From Tipula vernalis (taxonomy: Eukaryota > Arthropoda > Insecta > Diptera > Tipulidae), in contig OY282558.1 in NCBI GenBank assembly GCA_958295665.1, forward strand, positions 61,678,789-61,742,788: a DNA stretch of 64,000 bases, in the 5' to 3' direction. Below, piece by piece: positions 57,136 to 64,000 of the stretch (the first letter of the stretch is position 1; each line of letters begins with the position of its first letter). The position numbers and the translations under genes were made by a program. Under the pieces are notes generated by a model. That model saw only the letters and a program-made list of their open reading frames with translations, had not been told where the DNA came from and ran no database searches.

Positions 57136-59072
57136 CCTGGGCCCTATTGCACTAACTACTTATCACTTATTACTTATCAACTTATCATAATTTTTGATAA
57201 TTTTCTGTTGTACCAAATTGAAATTTGATAAGTATTTAATTGAGTTGTAATAAGTGATAAGCACTCACTTATCAAAATTAAGTTGCACCAATTTGCGAAA
57301 TGATAAATGATAAGTAATATTTTGATAAGCGATAAGTTTGAGGTTTTTGATAATTTTTTCGTAGTTCTGTTGCACCAAAAGTTTTAACTTATCAATAATC
57401 GACTACTTTAATGATAACTTATCCAAAATATCAATAAGAAAAATTTCACTACTCAAAAAATTGATAAGAGCTACAAATTGTTGTGGTATGATGGAAGTCT
57501 GTTAAAAACGTTTTTTTTGCTGTTATTGGTAAGATGAGAACTTTTGTTCAATTTTAAAAGAGTACAAATGATAATGACAATACATACATAATAATTTTAA
57601 TAACTTTAATTTCAAAATTTATACCGTTATTTTATTGTATTCTAATAAGTTATAATATTAAGTCAAAGTAAGAACAATTTCATTCTGTTCGATTTATCAT
57701 AGAGGTAAGACAGTTGTTTTTCGATATTTTAAAATTAATACAAAACTATCAAATATAGGTATTACATCAACTTAGTGAACAAAAACTGAAATTTATTAAA
57801 CGAAAAAATAATTTTTATAAATAAATGCGTCGGTTCGAAAGATTATTCGACGATGAAAACGAAAGAAGAAATCGTGTAGTGAAAGCCAGAACCAAATATT
57901 CTCTGGAATCGCGAGTGATAAAATATTTTCGTTTGTCACATGAACAAATTGAGCACGTATTATTAAAAATCGGAGCAAATTTGCACCATAGAAGTGACCG
58001 AAACTGCGCAGTGAGTCCTCTATAGCAGCTACTAACAACACTGCATTGGTTAGGAATATCCAGGATAGAAGTTTCTTGAGTTGGGTGGTAGCTGGTTGCT
58101 TCGATGGAACAATGATTAATATAGATGCACCTACGGTCAATGAAGAACACTTTGCGAATCGACATGGAAAACATTCACTGAATGCAATGATGGTGTGTGG
58201 CCCGGACCGCAGCTTTTATGCAGTAAATTCAAATTGGCCAGGTAGTGTCCATGACTCCAGAGTGTTGCCATATACAAGGCTATTTAGTAATGTTGAGTCT
58301 TGTTTTCGCCCGTTCCCCGGTGCTGTGATTTTGGGTGACAGTGCTTTCCCTTAAAGATTAGCTTATCCCACCAATGCGAAGAAATCCGGATGATGTAATA
58401 GAGCAAAGATTTAATCGTGCTCATAAGTGGACGAGACGAATAGTGGAAAATCATTTTGGTTTGTATAAGACGATTACAATTTTTATATAATGTAGTTAAA
58501 TTCAATTTATTTTTTAATAGGAATTCTCTTAATTCATTTGTTATGAAAATAAATTGTTTACGTTTAAGTACTGCTGAAAAACTATTTAGTGTTAGAAAAG
58601 AGAATTAATTTTAAAAGCAACAAAAGAAAAGTTTTACAATTGATTCTAAACACTGAAACAAGAAATCTCAATTGAGAAAGGTTTCTCTTCATGTATTATT
58701 ATATACATGCAAAATGGTTGTTGTTATTAAATTACAGAATAACAATTTTTTAATTGTTTTGCTATATAGGTACAAAACCATTGTTTAACATATGGTATAA
58801 AATGTGCGGTAAGCATATTATTTGGCAAACACTATCACATTTACAACTTATCATAAAAATTTGATAATTCGTCAATTGATAAGTTATAGACAATCTGATG
58901 TGCAACGCTTATTACTTATTATTATCAAAATTTGATAAGTTTTCAAATTTATAAGTGAGTGAGATTTTGTTATTTTTGGTGAAACACTTATCACTTATCA
59001 TTATCAAAAAAACTAACTTATGATAAGTTGATAAGTAATAAATGATAAGTAGTTGGTGCAATAGGACCCTGG
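57136..59072 (+). mobile_element. PIF/Harbinger transposon
   Basis: TIRs CCTGGGCCCTATTGCACTAA (left, 57136) and CCAGGGTCCTATTGCACCAA (right, reverse complement, ending 59072) extend for about 50 bp. Subterminal regions of about 300 bp on both sides are packed with AACTTATCA / TGATAAGTT and GTTGCACCAA words. The element encodes a broken Harbinger-type nuclease and no second, Myb-like gene. A 3-bp target duplication is not evident, so the outermost bases are approximate. Confidence 0.85.
57825..58490 (+). pseudogene. PIF/Harbinger (DDE_Tnp_4) transposase
   Basis: The N-terminal part is 57825-58025: MRRFERLFDDENERRNRVVK then an FRLSHEQIEHVL stretch, TAG, then QLLTTLHWLGI in the same frame. About 60 codons seem deleted before the nuclease domain (58046-58354): GCFDGTMINIDAP (first Asp), NRHGKHSLNAMMVCG, NWPGSVHDSRVLPY, and VILGDSAFP (second Asp). 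A frameshift follows, and the C-terminal block FNRAHKWTRRIVENHFGLYK supplies the Glu (about 58446). All three catalytic residues persist, but a stop, a deletion and a frameshift make it non-functional. Confidence 0.9.
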
Positions 59073-59079
59073 TTTTCAA

Positions 59080-59334
59080 GTGGGGGCCAGTCGATTAGAT
59101 CAGATGGTTAACAGATACCGCCAAGTCAAAATGTTCAGTTTTGCTAACCCATTGAATTCACCGCAAAATTCGTATATTATGAATCGAAACATTCAAATAC
59201 CCGGTATTATGGAATACTCCACCATACAAATGGACGTTAAAATTTACTGGCCACAAGTAGAGATGCCGGTGGAAAATTTTATGTTTCCTATTGAACAACT
59301 GACCAATACTGACCCACTGAGCAATAGTGGTTAA
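59080..59334 (+). pseudogene. Open stretch of 84 codons, possible gag continuation
   Basis: Immediately after the right end of the Harbinger element. Reads as MGASRLDQMVNRYRQVKMFS and onward to a stop at 59332-59334. No motif recognised. Position suggests that it belongs to the same retroelement interrupted at 57135, but this cannot be shown from sequence alone. Confidence 0.3.
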
Positions 59335-60578
59335 CCCTCACTTGTAACCCGACTAGTACAAGGCAACGGACCATTTTTGTGGCTATGCCTGGTTCTAGTG
59401 GACCGCCACCTAAACCTACCCGAATAGTACATGCTTAGGATTCGAGATTCGCTAATGCATAGGTTCCAAGACAGACGGATCGACTATGACATTAAACAAA
59501 TGACAGATGGTAGAAAACCAAAACTAAAAGAAATATTAAATTTAATTTCACGCTAGAAACCGCCCCTATCCGAGTTTGTCTGAACTCGCATCCTTACTGA
59601 AGGCACATGGAGAAATATGAATTTTATTAAGGGATTTTCAATGAATATGAGGCAGCAACAAGTTCCTGAACTCTCCAACACTATGATGCCTAATTTGTCA
59701 GTCACCGTTTTACCGACTGCGATATTCCACCGTACGGAATTTTCTGCTATGGTTGTCGAGCTCAGGTGTTCTCAAACCTCATTATGTTTCTTGTACTACA
59801 TAGGAAATTTTTATTACGCTTCAAAGTCATTCATTGCATCATTCCTTGGTTCTTTTCTCCAGTGTTCATAGGCATGGTTTTACTTTCGCTGAGCCTTTTT
59901 CTCGTTTTCTTATTTCTTTTTTTGTTTTTAGCTCAAGGAGTTGATGAGGAAGTTGAGTGGCTAAGAGCTGGCGTGTAGGATGCGATAGGTGTGAGTCACG
60001 TTCCTCCCATTTTGTTAGTTTTTCCTCTTCCATGCGGCCTAACAACGTCCACGACGAATGCTCTGCGAAACCCTACCCCGATACCCTGAGCTTTAGCCGG
60101 CCACATATGACCGCCCCGGAGCCTCTTCGTGAATAATTTCTCGTAACAGGTGATAGTTTGCTAAATCGAATCTGTTACAATCCCTTAGATTCATCAACCG
60201 GGCTCATAAAAAACAAACACCATGCATCGTTTTACGACACGTTTTAGTTGCGTTCAATTTGGTTTAGTCAGATTAAATTAAGGTTAGGATGTAAGAACAA
60301 AATTATATTTTGTGTTTACATTTTTGTCCCAAAATTTTTTGGAAATATCAAATATCTAACTAATCTGTAGTTATAACCAGGCAATTTAAACGCAAACGCG
60401 AAATGATTTAAACTGATCAAAATCCCAGTTTTGAGTGAAATTGGACACGGTATCATATTTGTTCAAAACAAGTTGTTTACTAGATTTAAGAACAAATAGT
60501 TAAGCCCTATTTGAAAAAATATAATTTGACTTCTATCCTTAAATGATCTATTTCAATCAATCGATCAATTCAACAATA
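59335..60578. other. Non-coding or decayed stretch
   Basis: The part from about 59340 to 60250 is relatively GC-rich, consistent with leftover retroelement DNA; I see no motif. The open stretch at 59617-59871 has no resemblance. A polypyrimidine-rich TTTTTCTCGTTTTCTTATTTC run lies near 59900. Confidence 0.4.
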
Positions 60579-62660
60579 CACCTGTCCCTCTATTAACACG
60601 GTACTTGATTAACGCGGATTTGATTTAACACGGTCAACGAATTGGGACAAATTCTTGATTAACACGCACAGAAGTTTCAATTAACACGGTTTTTTAAACA
60701 AACCTAAAAGGAAAAATACAAAAATTAGTAAGAATAACCAAAGCTTACCTAAATATACAAGCCGTCAGGTTCAGACCAATTTTAAAAGAAGTTAAATTTA
60801 AAGGGGATACATTTTACGATTTCCCATAAGAATCCATGTAAAATTGAACATTTTTGATTAAAATTTTATGAATGAAAAATACATGTAACAGAAAATATTT
60901 TTAGGTTTATATTTAAATCAAACCTTTGAGTATAACATATTTTAAAACCAATAACTTAAATTTAGTAATTTGATTAATATAATTAAAATAAAATTGTACA
61001 AATTTACTTTTTCTTTGTATGTCTATGTGAAAAATTTGGAAAAATACAGTATAAACTTATAAAAACGAAATCAATGACGAAGATCTTGTTTTGTAAAAAC
61101 AACAAATTTTTTTTTGATATTATGAAGTTGGCTACAGAACGGTTTTTTTAATTTTGAAAATATTTTTAACAGTGCAATAATTCTGTTAAATGGGAAACCA
61201 TTCAATCGATTTTTTCTCGATCTTTATTTCCTCTGTTACTTTATCTGGTAATTGTGATACTTGATAAATAATATCAAATACGGATACGGTAATCGGATCA
61301 AAATTTTTAAAATTTTCCGCTCCAAAATACAGTCATACATAAGTTTCTTTAACAGTTTGCACGAGGTGGGCGTTTGGACTGAATCGCCTAAATTTGGAAT
61401 CATCTTTGTCGTGTACTAAATTTAGTAAAAACGTTAGTACGAATGTTTAATTAAATAAATAAATTTAAATAATTAAAAAAAAAAAAAAATTCAACTTCCT
61501 ACTTTTTTCTCCAATGACAAGTATGACATTTGTTGACAATATGCCAAAAAATTAGCTTTTCCATTTTGTACACTGTCAAGTGTAGTGAGCAATTAGTGAC
61601 ATCTGTAGTTTACCACAAAAAATACATATTTCGGTTACTATTTCTGTTCGAATGAGTTATAAAAATTAATAATCCGTTTTATTTTGTTTTCCCCGGACTT
61701 ATTATATTTAATAGAGCAATCAAATGTCAGAGTGGTTTCTATGTGCGAAATTTATGTGCATTAATATTAATTATTAATTATTATTTTTACAATTTTATTA
61801 ATATTTTTTAGTTTATAAAGAATAACCAATTTATCAGAGCCAATCAAAACTTGAAAACCTTAAGTGTTGGATTACGACCTCAATTTGAAAAGTACTTAAT
61901 TGGTAAGAATTACAGTTTATTTTTATAAATCATTCAAATCATTATTGCAATTTTTGAATGTTGAAAACAAACGCATCGTCCGAATTTTTCGACTTCAAAT
62001 CAATAATGTTCGGATGAAATAAATCCGCATACTCGTTAAACTTTTTATTTACTAAATTATACTCCTAACTTGCTAAACTATTATTTTGTATTGTTTTTCT
62101 GAAATGTGAATTTATTTCAATTTCTTATTACCGCCATCTGATTTCAAACACGAAAACTACACGGCCATTTTGTTTTTTTTTTAACTTATTTAATTAGTCG
62201 AGTTTATAAGTAGGTGTCACTAATGGCTTATTACAAAAAAAAACATGAACGAAAGGTATGACGTCATGAGGTGTAAGGATGTGTTTGTAAATAAAGGGCT
62301 TTTAGTAAAACATTAATTAAATATCTATAAACAAGATTTTATTAATTGATCTTCAAATCGTATACATATTTACCAATCATTCTTCTTGATAACGTAGAAA
62401 TCAAAATTCATTTTTGTAAGACTTTTCATTTAAGAAAAACGATATTAAAAAAACATAACTTTCATTTGATTTGTATGAAAAATTCATTTTTTTTTTGTCT
62501 TTCTATCCCCCTTATATTAAGTTCGAATTCTAACCTGACGGCTTGTATATTTAAGTAAGCTTTGGAATAACATACATATTTATTAGTCGCGATTAACACG
62601 GTTTTGAGTTACACGGTAATTTGGCGGAACGTAATTACCGTGTTAATCGAGGGACGGGTG
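60579..62660. mobile_element. TA-flanked long-TIR element without recognisable transposase
   Basis: Starts CACCTGTCCCTCTATTAACA and ends with the reverse complement of CACCCGTCCCTCGATTAACA, flanked by TA at 60577-60578 and 62661-62662. Each terminal region repeats ATTAACACGG-like words and continues inward to a shared stretch, AAATATACAAGCCGTCAGGT (left to about 60773, right from about 62536), giving TIR regions of about 195 and 125 bp. TA duplication and this kind of end fit the Tc1/mariner-pogo group. The 1.75-kb interior is AT-rich with no clear transposase. Confidence 0.78.
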
Positions 62661-64000
62661 TACTTAGTGCCTTCACTCGGTCGCTCAATTTCATCATTTT
62701 TGAGTCAACCTAATCATCTAAACTTTTCATTGAATCATTATTTAAAAGAGTGCGCTGTCAAATCCTGAAATTGGTTGGTTCCGATTCAATATCAAATTTT
62801 GTTTATTTTAGTACTTCGGATACGGTTCGGGTTCAAACCAGGTTCAAAGTGAAAAATGGCAAACAATTGCGGCTGCAAGTAAAAAATTACTCGTTCGTTC
62901 ACTAGTTTTATTTCCGGTTTTACTGCCTACTGAAGTCGGAATTTTTAAATGGTGAAAAATTTTGTGAATTTTCTGAGCACCACAATGAGTTTATAGGAAT
63001 CATCCTTATCATATTTGTATTCTTGTTCAACAACACAACAAAATACTACTCATTCTTTTAAATACCCACTTAACATGAAAAAATATTCATAAACCCAAGG
63101 TGTGACCATTTACGTCGACAACAATAACTATTAACCCAAAACATCAAAAAATCCAATCAAATTATATTTTGTATTGTGTACTTACATAAGTAAATTGCTT
63201 TTGTTATCATTAAAGCAATTTGGTCAAACACTTGTGCCATCATAATTTTTTAGGTCAAAAAAAGTAGAAAACACGCAAATTATTATACTGAATATAATTC
63301 AAGTCGTTCGCGTGTCCCCTTCACATATTCCCTTAGTATTTCGAAATATAATGTGAAAAGTGAACGCCTCTATTTTCCATATAATTTCATATTCATGAAA
63401 TTCAATGAGAGATCACTTCACAATATATATGTTGTATGAATCAACACACAATAGAAATAGAGGAAGATTCCTGGATACAACAAACATTTTTAATATAAGA
63501 ATAATATTTTTATTATATCGAGAGGGAGGTAAAAAAAAAACACTTATGGGATTTTCAATTGATGTTATTATTCACACGCGTATTGTTCCATAAATTCATG
63601 TTTAAGCACCCATTCATGTTTTAGTGGTATAGAATTATGTTGAAATACTTTAATTTAAAATGTTTATTAAATTCGCGATAAGACCCAACAATTTTTCGGG
63701 GAGAGTGATCCACCCAAAGATACAAACTATGTACAATACATATACATATATTCAATTGACAAAACATAAATTTTTATTTGACATCTGTATGCAACCCTTT
63801 TTATATACATATATACATATACGAAATGCCAGTTATGTTGGCAAATTTCCAATTTAACCTTTTAAATTCCTTTTTATTTGGTTCAAAATGAACTCTATAA
63901 TAAATTTGACTTCCTACCAAATATATACATATACACAAAACAATAACCAAAACATACAAAAAATTGGGAAAATCTAAAATAAATTCAATAGGAAAAACCA
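62661..64000. other. AT-rich non-coding stretch
   Basis: No gene or element recognised. Features are ATATACATATACATAT-type runs near 63740-63830 and 63925, and poly-A near 63530. The open stretches at 63405-63593 and 63660-63857 have AT-driven composition. Confidence 0.6.

Noticed and set aside
59617..59978. Two overlapping open stretches resembling a hydrophobic protein
   Set aside because: Composition reflects a polypyrimidine tract; no conserved motif.
1..64000. CRISPR arrays, operons, tRNA or rRNA genes
   Set aside because: I looked for regularly spaced repeats, tRNA arms and rRNA-like GC-rich blocks and saw none; the DNA is eukaryotic and repeat-rich.

Overview
The window looks like AT-rich insect nuclear DNA, probably from a fly: it has many ACATATGTATGT and CAACAACAA runs, short poly-A/T tracts, and a transposon set typical of Diptera. 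The taxon is an inference. I found no host exon, tRNA, rRNA or CRISPR array. The supportable coding regions all belong to mobile elements, most of them broken by stops, frameshifts or truncation. The window could be a very large intron or an intergenic region.

Layout. 1-7500: non-coding, with two families of degenerate simple repeats. 7668-9649: a 5'-truncated non-LTR retrotransposon (RT plus RNase H) on the minus strand with 13-bp target-site duplications. 9672-10780: a foldback and old dispersed repeats. 11515-14324: a DNA transposon with about 250-bp terminal inverted repeats (TIRs) and a decayed D-D-E transposase carrying a CxxC insertion, in the CMC/Transib/RAG1 style. 17334-24967: a decayed Helitron (HUH Rep plus Pif1-like helicase). 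A Tc1/mariner-type element with 480-bp TIRs sits four bases inside its 5' terminus, and a 604-bp hairpin element sits near its 3' end.

27437-33760: a BEL/Pao remnant apparently split by two copies of an uncharacterised repeat. The second copy is enlarged by a foldback MITE, a ~100-bp tandem array, 56 perfect GATGGT units and a deleted Tc1 element. 38665-44796: a hammerhead-ribozyme-bearing tandem repeat joined directly to a BEL/Pao retrotransposon that lacks its 5' LTR but keeps gag, protease, RT, RNase H, integrase and a probable 3' LTR, all interrupted. 45468-48163: a direct duplication around a LINE-like 3' end. 49472-50686: an internally deleted piggyBac-like element. 56195-59400: Ty3/gypsy integrase and LTR/PBS remnants interrupted by a PIF/Harbinger element (57136-59072). 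60579-62660: a TA-flanked long-TIR element with no recognisable transposase. The remainder is AT-rich DNA without recognisable genes.

The most interesting signal is in the hairpin element at 24318-24921 and its relative at 38665-39176. Three full copies of a 77-nt segment carry the complete hammerhead ribozyme core (CUGAUGA, GAAA, a GUC cleavage site, a 5-10 bp stem III and a foldable stem II). One copy lies inverted in the left arm of the hairpin, one in the right arm, and one abuts the BEL element. The 11-bp direct repeats around the hairpin, the inverted plus direct partial-unit layout, and the tandem unit of about 429 bp suggest a Penelope-like or retrozyme-like retroelement. The other notable item is the CxxC-bearing transposon at 11.5-14.3 kb.
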